From positions 1-11,536 of the forward strand of contig JAKAHE010000053.1 of the NCBI GenBank assembly GCA_021815285.1: a stretch of 11,536 nucleotides of DNA, given 5' to 3'. The position numbers and the translations under genes were made by a program. Positions 1 through 8,357 of this stretch are shown here, in pieces; the stretch's first letter is position 1; every line of letters starts with the position of its first letter. The stretch comes from Nitrospirota bacterium (lineage in GTDB: Bacteria; Nitrospirota; JACRHJ01). The notes below the pieces were generated by a model. That model was not told the origin of the DNA, did not search any database, and saw nothing but the letters and a program-made list of their open reading frames with translations.

Positions 1-587
1 CCGTCTATCGCGTCCGCGATGCGCCGGGAGCGGGCGGCCACCTCTTCCCAGTCCGCCTCCATGGAGCCGAACAGCATGTCTTCCTCGAAAAGGGGCATGC
101 TGGCGTATCTCGTCCCCGCAGCGGAGGTCAGGAGGTCCCGGAAGCGCGTATGGCTTGTAGAATAGTTGGAAAGGGCTATTACGACAGAGACTGCGGAGCT
201 TTTGCCGGCCAAAACAATCTCTTTTGCCTTCCGGATGTCGTCTTTAGAGGCGCTCTTGGACCTTATCCTTCCGAGTATCCCCTTTTTACCCAGCGCGCTT
301 ACGGTATCATCCCCGAATGCGAGCCTCCAGAGGTCTTCGCCAGGCTCTGAACCGTGGCTTCCAAGGGCGGGAAATTCCAGGTAAAAGGTCTCAAAACCAA
401 GTTCCCTGGAGGCCTTTTCTGCGGCGCGGGCAAGCCTTAGAAGTCCTTTTCTCCTCTGTAAACCCGCCGCGTCCGTTTTCTCGCCTTCCGAGACGGTATC
501 CGTAAAGACCAGCGCCCTCTCGCCTGTACGGACGTTTAAATTGGCCCTGAAAATCTTCCTGAAACGCTCTATAATCTCATCCGGCAT
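1..587 (-). CDS. M29-like aminopeptidase, N-terminal part (runs off left edge)
   Basis: The reading frame is open from an ATG at 587 to the window edge, giving 195 residues of an N-terminal domain. The start region (NLNVRTGERALVFTD, residues 16-30) matches the opening of M29-type and leucyl aminopeptidase-like metallopeptidases, where a V-R-x-G-E-x-x-L strand leads the first Rossmann-like domain. A later segment (SNYSTSHTRFR, 140-150, then GTRYASMP, 158-165) matches the family's S-x-S-H-T-R ... G-x-R-x-A-S-M-P pattern. Family members are usually about 350-400 residues, and the metal-binding residues lie in the missing C-terminal half, so catalysis cannot be judged here. No signal peptide is visible, so it is probably cytoplasmic. 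The ATG lies 2 nt after the stop of the HEAT-repeat gene (TGATTATG), with GAGG in that gene's last codons as ribosome binding site. It is therefore the fourth gene of the operon. Its link to the envelope proteins upstream is unclear and it may simply be co-transcribed. Confidence 0.72.
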   Translation of the reverse strand, partial: MPDEIIERFRKIFRANLNVRTGERALVFTDTVSEGEKTDAAGLQRRKGLLRLARAAEKASRELGFETFYLEFPALGSHGSEPGEDLWRLAFGDDTVSALGKKGILGRIRSKSASKDDIRKAKEIVLAGKSSAVSVVIALSNYSTSHTRFRDLLTSAAGTRYASMPLFEEDMLFGSMEADWEEVAARSRRIADAID

Positions 588-589
588 AA

Positions 590-1576
590 TCAGTCCTCAC
601 CCATGAGTTCTAAGGCCTCCTTCGCCTTTTCCCTCACGCCCTCGGATTCGTAATTGTCCTCGGATATGCTTTTGAGCTTGCCCACAGCCTCCGGAGGCCT
701 GATGCGCTCTATGAGGTCTATGGCCTGCCATAACACCCTGTCGCTTCCGGAATCGAGTTCCGCGACAAGCGGATCCGCAATCCGGGGGTCGGAAGAGTAT
801 CTAAGGGCCTTTATGGCGTTTACGATAACATTTTCGTTTTTCTCGAAATAAAGCACTTTTATAAGCGGCTCTACCGCCCTGTCGTCCTGAAAATTCCCTG
901 CGGCCTTTGCAGCAGAAGCGCGCACCGAGGCGTTTTTGTCGTTCGACATCGCCTCAAGGAGGGGGGCGAGCGAATCCTTCCCTTTTATTCTGCCAAGCAC
1001 TGTCGCAGCGGCAGCGCGGACTTCATAGCTCTTGTCGTTTTTTAAAACACCTATGAGCGCTCCTTCAATATCCTGATTCTGCTCCGACTCATCATCGGTA
1101 TCACGCTTCCCGACGTCTCCCGGCGTTCCCAGGGACAGCGCGGCGCTTCTCCGCACGTCGGGAGAAGGGTCTTTCAGCATGGCGCCGATGAGCGCTTCCT
1201 TGCCCTTTTCGTCCCACAGGCCGCTCATTGCCGCCGCCGCGCTCTGACGCACCTGGGCGTCTTCGTCCTTCAGCGCCCCGAGATACGCCGGCAATGCCTG
1301 CCTGTCGGCTATGACGACAAGCGCTCCGAGCGCGGCAAGCCGCGCGCCCTTGTCGTTGTCTTTGGCAAGCATGTCCATCAGGGCCGGGACTGCCGATTTC
1401 TCCTTCATGTAGCCCAGGCTTCTCGCAGCCGCAACGCGCACAGCCGGGTCCGGGTCTTTCAGGGAGTGCGTAAGGCCGGAGAGCTTCACACCGGCATGAA
1501 CTCCGCCCTGTCCCGCATATGCCGGAGGCAGGAAACAGACCAGCGATAAAGCCGTTATAAACAGCCTGAGTCTCAT
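590..1576 (-). CDS. Secreted HEAT-repeat protein
   Basis: A 328-residue protein with a Sec signal peptide (MRLRLFITALSLVCFLPPAYA, cleavage likely after AYA at about residue 21), so the mature chain is exported. The rest is a run of about eight HEAT/PBS-lyase-type helical repeats of about 31-35 residues with the pattern D-x-x-V-R-x-x-A-A-x-x-L-G. Clear examples are DPDPAVRVAAARSLG (41-55), DEDAQVRQSAAAAM (104-117), DPSPDVRRSAALSLG (136-150) and DKSYEVRAAAATVLG (181-195). An acidic insert rich in D, E, Q and N sits between repeats at about 153-171. HEAT solenoids act as protein-binding scaffolds and no catalytic residues are seen. A GTG at 1582 would add two residues, but the GGAGGGG at 1588-1582 is 7 nt from the ATG at 1576 and only 1-2 nt from the GTG, so the ATG is preferred. 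The ribosome binding site lies within the last codons of the TPR gene, which ends 2 nt before this ATG. A role as a periplasmic partner of the TPR protein is inference. Confidence 0.88.
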   Translation of the reverse strand: MRLRLFITALSLVCFLPPAYAGQGGVHAGVKLSGLTHSLKDPDPAVRVAAARSLGYMKEKSAVPALMDMLAKDNDKGARLAALGALVVIADRQALPAYLGALKDEDAQVRQSAAAAMSGLWDEKGKEALIGAMLKDPSPDVRRSAALSLGTPGDVGKRDTDDESEQNQDIEGALIGVLKNDKSYEVRAAAATVLGRIKGKDSLAPLLEAMSNDKNASVRASAAKAAGNFQDDRAVEPLIKVLYFEKNENVIVNAIKALRYSSDPRIADPLVAELDSGSDRVLWQAIDLIERIRPPEAVGKLKSISEDNYESEGVREKAKEALELMGED

Positions 1577-1578
1577 TG

Positions 1579-4500
1579 TCACCCCTCCAGTTTTTTAAGG
1601 GCCTCCCTGGCCTTTGCGGCATTCGGCCCGTTCGGATATGCTCCAAGGTAGTCCTTGTATGCAAGCGCCGCCTTGTCCTTCTCGCCCAGGCCGGCATAGC
1701 TCTCCGCAATCTTGAGCATGGAGCCGGCCCTGAACGGGTTCTCGCCCAGCACGACGCATTTCGTATATTCGATTATCGCGTCCTTGTAGTCGGATTTTGC
1801 CGACAGGCATTCCCCGGCGGTGTAATAGCCGTCCGCCCGGACTTCGAGCGTCTGGCTGTAATCCGCAGCCTTCTTCATGGCCGCTACGGCCTCGTCGTAT
1901 TTTTTCTGGGCGAAGAGGGCCTTCCCCTTTTCTACAAGCGCCTCTCCGGCGAGGGTGGAATCGAGCGCGGCGGTGTCGAACTCTGCGCAAGCGGGGGCGT
2001 ATTTCCCGGCAGCGGCCAGGAGCTTCCCCGCGCGAAGGGCCGAAGGCGACTTAAGGTTCCCGCCCGCCGCTTCGGCTTCGAGATACGCCTTTGCCGCATC
2101 GTCGTTCTTCTTCAGGGCTTCGAGGGCCTCTCCAAGCTGGAAGCTCGCATCGCCCTTAAGCGGGCTGTTCGGCTTGAGTTTCAGGAAACTGGAAAAGGCG
2201 TCGGATGCGCCCGCATAATCCTTCGCGGCCAGCGCGTACCCGCCAACCTTATACCAAGCCTCGGACGCGTGGGGGCCGTCGGGATATTCGAGCGCCAGGT
2301 CTTTGAACGCCGCTTCCGCGTCCGCTTCCCGGTTCAGCTTGTCGAGCGCCCATGCCCGCCCGTATTTCGCCTCCGGAAGGAGCTTGTCCGTCTTGTAGGT
2401 ATTAATGAAGGATTCGTACGCGTCGAGCGCGTCCTGGTATTTTTTGAGGTTGTAGCAGCTGTCGGCATACCAGTAGAGCGCGCCGGGCTTGATCTCCTCG
2501 TCCGACATGCCGGCAATCTTCTTCAGGCCGTCCGCCGCCGCCCGGTAGTCCTTCAGGTTTACTGCCGAGAGCGCCGAGAAATAAATCGCCTTCGGCTCGT
2601 AACTGCTTCCGGGATATTTCTGCGCGAACTGCATGAAGAGCTTCCTTGCGTCCGCGAAATCCTGCTGGTTGAATTTCAGGAACGCCTGCTGGAACTCGGC
2701 CTCCCGGACCAGGTCTGTCGGCCCCTCCTTCTTGAGCTGGTTCAGTATCGTCTGCGCCTGCGCCTGGTTGCCCTGTGCCGTCAGGGCCTTTGCGAGCGAA
2801 AGCCGCGCGCGGTTTCCGACGTCTCCGGAGGGGTCGCTGTCCGCTACGGATTTCAAAAGAGCCGTGCCATTGGCGGTGTCCCCCTGTTGGATCATTATCA
2901 GGGCCCGCTGGTAGTCCGCCTCTTTCGAGAGCGGGTCCTTGGGGTTTGCTTTCGAGAACTCCTCGAACCCGGCGGCGGCATCCTTAAGGTTATTCAGCTT
3001 TAGCTCCGTCCATGCGAGCGCGTATACCGCTTTCTTGGCCTGTTTGCTGTCCGGGAATTTCGCAAGGACGTCCTTATACTGTTTTTCAGCATCGGCGTAT
3101 TTGCCCTGGTCGTAGAGCGCCTCGCCCGCATCGAGAAGGGCCTCCGGGACAAGCGAGCCGTCCTTCGTTTCCGACGACAGTTTCATGAACGACGTGTAAG
3201 AGTCCTGGTATTCCTTAAGCCCGAGCTGCGACCACGCAAGACCGTACAGGGCCTGATCCCTGCGCTTTCCGTCCGGGAACTGCTGAAGGTATTTTTCGTA
3301 ATTCTCTTTGGCGTTCGGGTAGTCCTTTGCGCCGTAGAACGCCTCCGCCAGGCCGAACAGCCCTTTTTCGGCATATGCCGAGGACGGCTCCTGCGAGAGA
3401 AGCGCCTTGAAGCCCTCCACGGCCTGCGGGAAGTTCTCCTGCTCAAGGAAATTGCGTCCGATCCCGAAAAGGGCCTCCGCCTTCATCTGGCTGTCAGGGT
3501 AGTTTTTAAGAAGCCTGTTGTATGTGTCCACGGCCTTGTAAAGCTCGCTATGGCGTTCGTACGCCTCGGCCAGTCCCATAAGCGCGTCCTGGGCCAGGGG
3601 ATTAGAGGGGTATTTGTCCGCAATTTCCTTGAAGCCCTCTATGGCATGCGGGTAATCGCCCAGGTAGAGCCTGCACCTTGCCAGGAGGTTTTTCGCCTCG
3701 ACATATTCCGGCGAGTTCGTGTCCTTGCGGTTTGCGAGCGTCCCCTCAAGGGCATCCGCCGCCTCCTTGAACATCTTCGCCTGGTAATACGCCCATGCCA
3801 TGTCGTATCTCGCGGTCCTGGCGTCGGACGGATTTTTGGCCTTCAGGAGCGCCTGGTTATATGCCTCCGCCGCCCGCTTGTACTCCTTCATCCCGGCCCG
3901 CGCCTCACCAAGCTGAAGGCAGGCCGTTACGAAAAGCCCGGAATCCGGATAGTCCTGCGTCAGTCTTTCAAAATTATCCGCCGCTTTCTGCATGTCGTTT
4001 AGCTTGAAGTAGGACCAGCCCAGGCCGTAGAGAAAGCGGTCGCGGCCTTTCGCCTCCGGATACTTCCCCATGATTTCGATGTATTTGTCCCTGGCCTTTT
4101 CGTAGTCTTTTTTCTGGTAATAGCTCTCAGCCAGACGGAACTCCGCTTCGGGAAGGAGGTCGCTCTGGCTATAATCCTTTACGAAAGTTTCGTACTCTAT
4201 AATCGCGTTCTCGAAAAGTCCGGTCTTGAAATATGCGTCGCCGAGGTCGAGCCTTGCGACCGGGGCGTCTTCCGAGCCGGGGAACTTCTTGAGGAAATCG
4301 TCAAGGGACTTTTTGGCCTCATCGTAATTCCCGGACAGGAAATCCGCCTCGGCAATCCTGAACGCGGCCTTGTTCCCGTATTTCCCCTGCGGGTCTTTCG
4401 AGAGCACGGCCAGGTAATATGCCTTCGCCTTGGCGTAATCTCCCTTCTGCACGGCGCACTCGCCCGCCATGAAATTGGATTCGGCGGCCTTGTGGCTGTC

Positions 4501-4998
4501 CGGGAATTTCGCCGCCACTTCTCCGAAGGCCTTCCCGGCATGTCCGAAATCCCCGAGCTTGAGGTAGCTGTGCCCGGTCATGTATAGCGCGTCCGCCGCA
4601 GACTTGCTCGCGGGATAGGCGTCTATGAACGCCTTGTAGTCCTTCACGGCCTTGTCATATTCCTTGAGAAGGTAGTGGCAGTCTCCAAGCCTGAGCTTTG
4701 CGTCCGGGGCCTTCTTAGACGCCGGGTATGTCGCCAGGAGTTTCCTGAAGGTTTCGAGCGACGGCCTTACGGAGCCTCCGGCGAAATAGGATTCCGCCAG
4801 CCCGTACATGGCCTCGTCCGCATGGGGGTCGGACGGGAAAGACGCGACATATTTCTTGAACTGCTCCGCCGCCAGGTCGTAGTCCGCGTTCTGATACAGC
4901 TGAACCGCCGTCTTCATGATCTCGTCGGGCGTATCGGCAAAGGATACAGCCGGAAGGAGTGAAACAAAAACAGCCGCAAGCAGAATCAAGTTTTTCAT
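1579..4998 (-). CDS. Giant secreted TPR solenoid protein (1139 aa)
   Basis: The protein opens with a signal peptide (MKNLILLAAVFVSLLPAVSFA, cleavage before DTPDE). The whole mature chain then reads as about 30 consecutive tetratricopeptide units of 34-38 residues. The recurring pattern is A-x-x-A-x-Y-x-L-A-x-x-Y-x-x-x-x-D-Y-x-x-A-x-x-x-F-x-x-F-x-x-x-Y-P. Units resemble the YbgF/BamD type, with frequent YPDS or FPDS at the repeat ends. No catalytic, lipid-anchor (lipobox) or transmembrane segment is visible beyond the signal peptide, so it is most likely a soluble or loosely bound periplasmic scaffold. Such a solenoid would form a superhelix well over 100 Å long, enough to span much of the periplasm. 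That is an estimate, not a measurement. The ATG at 4998 follows the stop of the TonB-like gene by 9 nt, with GAGG (5008-5005) overlapping that stop codon. The protein's last codons supply the ribosome binding site of the HEAT gene. No named orthologue is recognised; Myxococcus gliding and YbgF-type TPR proteins are only distant analogues. Confidence 0.92.
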   Translation of the reverse strand: MKNLILLAAVFVSLLPAVSFADTPDEIMKTAVQLYQNADYDLAAEQFKKYVASFPSDPHADEAMYGLAESYFAGGSVRPSLETFRKLLATYPASKKAPDAKLRLGDCHYLLKEYDKAVKDYKAFIDAYPASKSAADALYMTGHSYLKLGDFGHAGKAFGEVAAKFPDSHKAAESNFMAGECAVQKGDYAKAKAYYLAVLSKDPQGKYGNKAAFRIAEADFLSGNYDEAKKSLDDFLKKFPGSEDAPVARLDLGDAYFKTGLFENAIIEYETFVKDYSQSDLLPEAEFRLAESYYQKKDYEKARDKYIEIMGKYPEAKGRDRFLYGLGWSYFKLNDMQKAADNFERLTQDYPDSGLFVTACLQLGEARAGMKEYKRAAEAYNQALLKAKNPSDARTARYDMAWAYYQAKMFKEAADALEGTLANRKDTNSPEYVEAKNLLARCRLYLGDYPHAIEGFKEIADKYPSNPLAQDALMGLAEAYERHSELYKAVDTYNRLLKNYPDSQMKAEALFGIGRNFLEQENFPQAVEGFKALLSQEPSSAYAEKGLFGLAEAFYGAKDYPNAKENYEKYLQQFPDGKRRDQALYGLAWSQLGLKEYQDSYTSFMKLSSETKDGSLVPEALLDAGEALYDQGKYADAEKQYKDVLAKFPDSKQAKKAVYALAWTELKLNNLKDAAAGFEEFSKANPKDPLSKEADYQRALIMIQQGDTANGTALLKSVADSDPSGDVGNRARLSLAKALTAQGNQAQAQTILNQLKKEGPTDLVREAEFQQAFLKFNQQDFADARKLFMQFAQKYPGSSYEPKAIYFSALSAVNLKDYRAAADGLKKIAGMSDEEIKPGALYWYADSCYNLKKYQDALDAYESFINTYKTDKLLPEAKYGRAWALDKLNREADAEAAFKDLALEYPDGPHASEAWYKVGGYALAAKDYAGASDAFSSFLKLKPNSPLKGDASFQLGEALEALKKNDDAAKAYLEAEAAGGNLKSPSALRAGKLLAAAGKYAPACAEFDTAALDSTLAGEALVEKGKALFAQKKYDEAVAAMKKAADYSQTLEVRADGYYTAGECLSAKSDYKDAIIEYTKCVVLGENPFRAGSMLKIAESYAGLGEKDKAALAYKDYLGAYPNGPNAAKAREALKKLEG

Positions 4999-5007
4999 GA
5001 TAAACCT

Positions 5008-8000
5008 CTATTCATCCAGGAATATCCCTTCCGGCATCTTGAATTTTATCGCCGGCCCCCAGTCCGAGCCGTCCTTCGTGTCCCTCTGGAGATACGGCCC
5101 GAACACGCGCACGATCCTGCGGGAGGGGTTGTCGCCGTACAGGATTATCGTAATCTTCGAGTGCGCGTCACCGTCGCCGCCGGAGTAGAAGTAGTTGGAT
5201 CTGACCGTGTAAATCCCGCGCTCGGCGTGTTCCTGGTCGAACACCTCCGGCCCGAAATTTCCCTTTGCGTCCTGCTCCAGCCTGCCGCCCGGTATGGCGT
5301 TTTTCGACTCGTAGATGTTCGGCTGCCTGTAGTATGTATGGCCGCCCGACGGGCTGTATACGTGCAGGTCGAAATCCGCGTGCGGCTTGTCCCACGTGAG
5401 TATTATCAATATGTCCTTCGGCTTGACGTTCACTGTGCCGACGTCCACCATACGGCTGTGCGTCGTCTGGCCACGGCTGTTCACGGCCTCCACCTGAATC
5501 GTGTTCTGCTCCTCCATCAGCGCGACCTTCTGCTCGAAGTAACCCCGGTTGACGACTATGTCCATAGGGTTACCGTTCAGTATCAGTTTCGCGCGGCTTA
5601 CGTCCTGGTCTCCGATGGTTCCCTTTACGGTAATCACGCAGTTTTCCGAGACGTCGAACACCTGGCCGTCCCTGGGATATATGATATTTACCGGGGCGCC
5701 TTCCGAAGACCCGGAATAGTCGAGGTTTATGCTGTCCTTCCCGACGTTGCCGTCGGAGTCGAAGGCCATCACGGTTACAGTATTTCTCCCCCTGGAAAGC
5801 GAAAATGTCGCCTCGAATCTCCCGTTCTCAACCGATATGACCTGAGAATTGTTGTTTACCGTCAGGGTCGCGTTCCGCACCCGCGTATCCGAGACGATGC
5901 CTTTTATCGTCTGGGAAATCCTGTCTGTCGAGCCTGAACCGGGCGAGAGTATGCGCACCTTCGGGCCGATTTTATTCTCGGCTGCGAGCGTGCCGCGCGA
6001 TATTACGGAGCTTTTTCCCACGGACAGGGGCGTTACTCCCGCGCGTGAGGCGGAGGCGTAGCGGTTCCCTCCCGGCGTCCCGAGCGCGTTTCCGGCAAAA
6101 AGCTTGCCGCCGGTTATCCCGCCCGACTGCGACGCCCCGTATCCTCCGGAGAGCGACTTTGCCGCGACCCACGAAGACTGCTTTTGCGGGCCTGACGCGG
6201 ATACCCATGAAGACTGCCCGCCCGCCTTCCCGCCGCGCACGCCGTTTCCGCCACGGCCCGCTCCCTGGCCCATGCCAGCCGAAAGGCCCGCGACCCCTCC
6301 CCTTCCGAAGTCTGCCGCGGAAGGTCCGGAAGGACCTGCCGGTCTGCCGTTTATTCCAAGCATGCCGGAGATCTTCGCAGATGCGGTCTCCAGCAGGCCG
6401 CCAAGACCGCCCGCGCTGCCGGACCGTCCCAGCGCATTGCGGCTTATTCCTTTGGAGATTCCGGCATATGCGCCGCCCGGGCCGTTCCCTGGAGCGGAGG
6501 CTGCCTTGCCGATCCCGGAGGACGCGTATCCCGCCGGGAAGGCGGATTTCATGTTTAAAGTCCTTATTTTCACGCTCCGGCTGGCCTTACCGGAAGCCCG
6601 GTTTGCCGCCCTGGCCCCCGGCATTTGAAGCGTTTTCCTGCCCGGATAAGCCCCGGCGGAGGCGAACATCCTGCCCGTCAGCCTGTCCAGTGACGCGACC
6701 ATCCTGCCGCCTCCGGGCATGGCCTGCGGCTGGCCGTTAGGCGCCGCCTGTCCTATGTCCGCCCGCTCCTTCGACGCCACGACCCCGCCACCCGCGCCCT
6801 GGGAAGATACGGAAACCCCTATCGCCCCCTGGAGCCTGTCGTAGGCCGATATGTCCTCTCGCATGCCGGTCAGGGACTTTACGCCCGTAAACCGGGCAGG
6901 GTTTGCGCCCTGCGCCGGGCCGCCCGTATTTATTCCGAGCGGCCTTGCCGCAAGGCTCTCAAGCTCGTCCCCCGTCGGGCGGAAGGACCGGGCGGACGGG
7001 GCCATTGTCATCTCCCTCGCCTGCTCCATCGGGACGGTGGCCCTGAAATCCTGCTCCCGGAGCCCGGCCATCTTTCCCATGTTCCATTTCGGCCCGCCTT
7101 TCCCCGCGCGAGCAGCGGCAGTGGTGATTGTCCCTCCGGCCATCGCGGATGCCTTATGGTTAAGTTTCGCCATGCGGTAGCTTCTTTTGGCGCGCCCTCT
7201 CGATTTTTCCGACGGCGCGGTCAGGCTTTTTATCGAGATCTCCGCATTCCCTTCGGCGAGTTTAGACCTGATTTCTTTTATGTCGGCTTCTTTAGTCGCG
7301 GAAATCGCATTAACGGACGCGAGCTTGCCGGGTTTTATAGCCGATGCCGCGCTTTTCGCGCTTACGGCCCCCGGCGAGCCGTTATTCGCCTGCTTCATCT
7401 CAGGAGAAGCCGTGGCTTGGGTATTTTTCATTTCGACCTTCGCCATCTTCGGCGGGGCCGGAGCAGGTTGACCTGATTCAGACCGGCCTGCCGATGGCTG
7501 CGCCTCGGATGGCCGGGCGGCTGCCTGGCCTGCGGAGTTCCCGCCGCCTCCGCCACCTCCAGCCTGAGAAGCCCCTCCGCCGGACGGCTGTGAGAGCTGC
7601 ACGAACGTGAAGTCCGTATGCGTATTCGGTTTCTTGAAAGGCATGTGGTGCGTGGAGAGGTAGCTTACAAGTATCAACACAAGCGCATGGACTACGAGCG
7701 AGGGAAGCACGAAATACGGAGCCTTCATCTTTCTGTGGCCGTATTCTGCTGTAAAGAAAAATTCGCGCGGCGTCGCGCGGCGCGTGCGGACTGACGCGCC
7801 TTTCTTTTTTACGAGGTCTAAGTAAAACTTCAGGGCGGCAGTGTGACGCGCATCGGTTTTTTTGTCCTCCGAGACGGCGCGCTCCAACACCTCCCTCGCC
7901 CTGTCGTATTTCCCCTGGTGTATCAGCAGAATTCCAAGCGTCTGGAGATAACTGGTCAGGGAGCCGGGGTCGATGGCGGCGGCCTTTTCGAGGTATTCTC

Positions 8001-8232
8001 TCGCCTTGCCGAGGTCCTTGTTCTGATTATAGAGCACCCTTGCCAGAAGGTGCAGGGCGGCGGGGTCGTCCGGGTTCTGCTCGAGGTATTTCTCAAAGCA
8101 GGCGCGCGCGGAGGCATAGTCCCTGGCTTTCAGGCGCCGGGCGCCCTCGGCGTAAAGCTCGGACGGCGCGGCGGTATCCGCCTGGGCAACGGCTGGGCCG
8201 CTTTCTTGGTTTTTATCTATCGTCTCTGACAT
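5008..8232 (-). CDS. TPR / TonB-like anchor / Ig-like / DUF2135 fusion protein (1074 aa)
   Basis: Domains in order: a charged N-terminus without signal peptide; three TPR-like units (about 24-137, e.g. ARDYASARACFEKYLEQNPD); a basic stretch (142-170); one transmembrane helix (about 172-192) containing SLVVH (S178, H182). This is the S-x-x-x-H spacing seen in the TonB helix (S16, H20 in E. coli) that works with ExbB/ExbD. The helix is followed by FTFVQL, like the beta-strand after TonB helices. Next come a low-complexity Gly/Ala/Ser/Met linker with many Arg/Lys (about 212-755), two Ig-like domains (about 756-838 and 846-932) and a C-terminal DUF2135/YfaP-type domain (about 938-1069; LTWDKPHADFDLHVYSPSGG at 945-964, then GPEVF and a G-x-Y-x-V-x-S-N-Y-F strand). 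Inferred topology is TPR in the cytoplasm and the rest in the periplasm. The usual TonB/TolA C-terminal domain is absent. It is the first gene of the operon. The ATG at 8232 has AAGGGA 6 nt upstream. Function unknown; force or signal transfer across the periplasm is inference. Confidence 0.85.
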   Translation of the reverse strand: MSETIDKNQESGPAVAQADTAAPSELYAEGARRLKARDYASARACFEKYLEQNPDDPAALHLLARVLYNQNKDLGKAREYLEKAAAIDPGSLTSYLQTLGILLIHQGKYDRAREVLERAVSEDKKTDARHTAALKFYLDLVKKKGASVRTRRATPREFFFTAEYGHRKMKAPYFVLPSLVVHALVLILVSYLSTHHMPFKKPNTHTDFTFVQLSQPSGGGASQAGGGGGGGNSAGQAAARPSEAQPSAGRSESGQPAPAPPKMAKVEMKNTQATASPEMKQANNGSPGAVSAKSAASAIKPGKLASVNAISATKEADIKEIRSKLAEGNAEISIKSLTAPSEKSRGRAKRSYRMAKLNHKASAMAGGTITTAAARAGKGGPKWNMGKMAGLREQDFRATVPMEQAREMTMAPSARSFRPTGDELESLAARPLGINTGGPAQGANPARFTGVKSLTGMREDISAYDRLQGAIGVSVSSQGAGGGVVASKERADIGQAAPNGQPQAMPGGGRMVASLDRLTGRMFASAGAYPGRKTLQMPGARAANRASGKASRSVKIRTLNMKSAFPAGYASSGIGKAASAPGNGPGGAYAGISKGISRNALGRSGSAGGLGGLLETASAKISGMLGINGRPAGPSGPSAADFGRGGVAGLSAGMGQGAGRGGNGVRGGKAGGQSSWVSASGPQKQSSWVAAKSLSGGYGASQSGGITGGKLFAGNALGTPGGNRYASASRAGVTPLSVGKSSVISRGTLAAENKIGPKVRILSPGSGSTDRISQTIKGIVSDTRVRNATLTVNNNSQVISVENGRFEATFSLSRGRNTVTVMAFDSDGNVGKDSINLDYSGSSEGAPVNIIYPRDGQVFDVSENCVITVKGTIGDQDVSRAKLILNGNPMDIVVNRGYFEQKVALMEEQNTIQVEAVNSRGQTTHSRMVDVGTVNVKPKDILIILTWDKPHADFDLHVYSPSGGHTYYRQPNIYESKNAIPGGRLEQDAKGNFGPEVFDQEHAERGIYTVRSNYFYSGGDGDAHSKITIILYGDNPSRRIVRVFGPYLQRDTKDGSDWGPAIKFKMPEGIFLDE

Positions 8233-8274
8233 GGGGAATCCCTTAAGTCTCCTGCCGGAGGAAAAGGCGTCTTG

Positions 8275-8304
8275 ATTTTACGACATTTCCGGGGCTGATT
8301 TCAA
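8275..8304 (-). promoter_or_regulatory. Candidate sigma70 promoter of the envelope operon
   Basis: Reading leftward, TTGAAA (8304-8299) and TAAAAT (8280-8275) are separated by 18 nt. This predicts a transcript start near 8268, about 35 nt before the ATG at 8232. The hexamers differ from consensus at two positions (-35) and one position (-10). It is the only good match in the 142-nt gap and sits where the operon's promoter should be. It was found by eye and has not been tested. Confidence 0.45.
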
Positions 8305-8328
8305 TATAAATAAGGGATTTGACGGCAT

Positions 8329-8357
8329 AACATCCCCGGCGGCATGTAAAGGATGTT
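8329..8357. repeat. Perfect 7-bp inverted repeat upstream of the operon promoter
   Basis: AACATCC (8329-8335) and GGATGTT (8351-8357) are exact reverse complements separated by 15 nt. The repeat lies about 25 bp upstream of the proposed -35 box. It could be an operator for a dimeric regulator or an RNA hairpin. No T-tract follows on either strand within a suitable distance, so it is not a convincing terminator. Confidence 0.35.

Noticed and set aside
1576..3003. A 475-codon open frame on the plus strand
   Set aside because: It is antisense to the TPR gene. Its Arg/Leu/Val-rich composition, lack of any domain and lack of signal peptide are typical of an antisense frame opposite GC-rich coding DNA, while the minus-strand frame has clear TPR repeats.
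5161..5937. A 258-codon open frame on the plus strand
   Set aside because: It lies opposite the Ig-like and DUF2135 domains, which are convincing on the minus strand. The plus-strand product is rich in R, V and H and resembles nothing known to me.
6045..6740. Plus-strand frames of 174-231 codons opposite the Gly/Ala-rich linker
   Set aside because: They are Pro/Arg-rich by-products of the GC-rich repeated codons of the linker. They lack start signals and hydrophobic core patterns.
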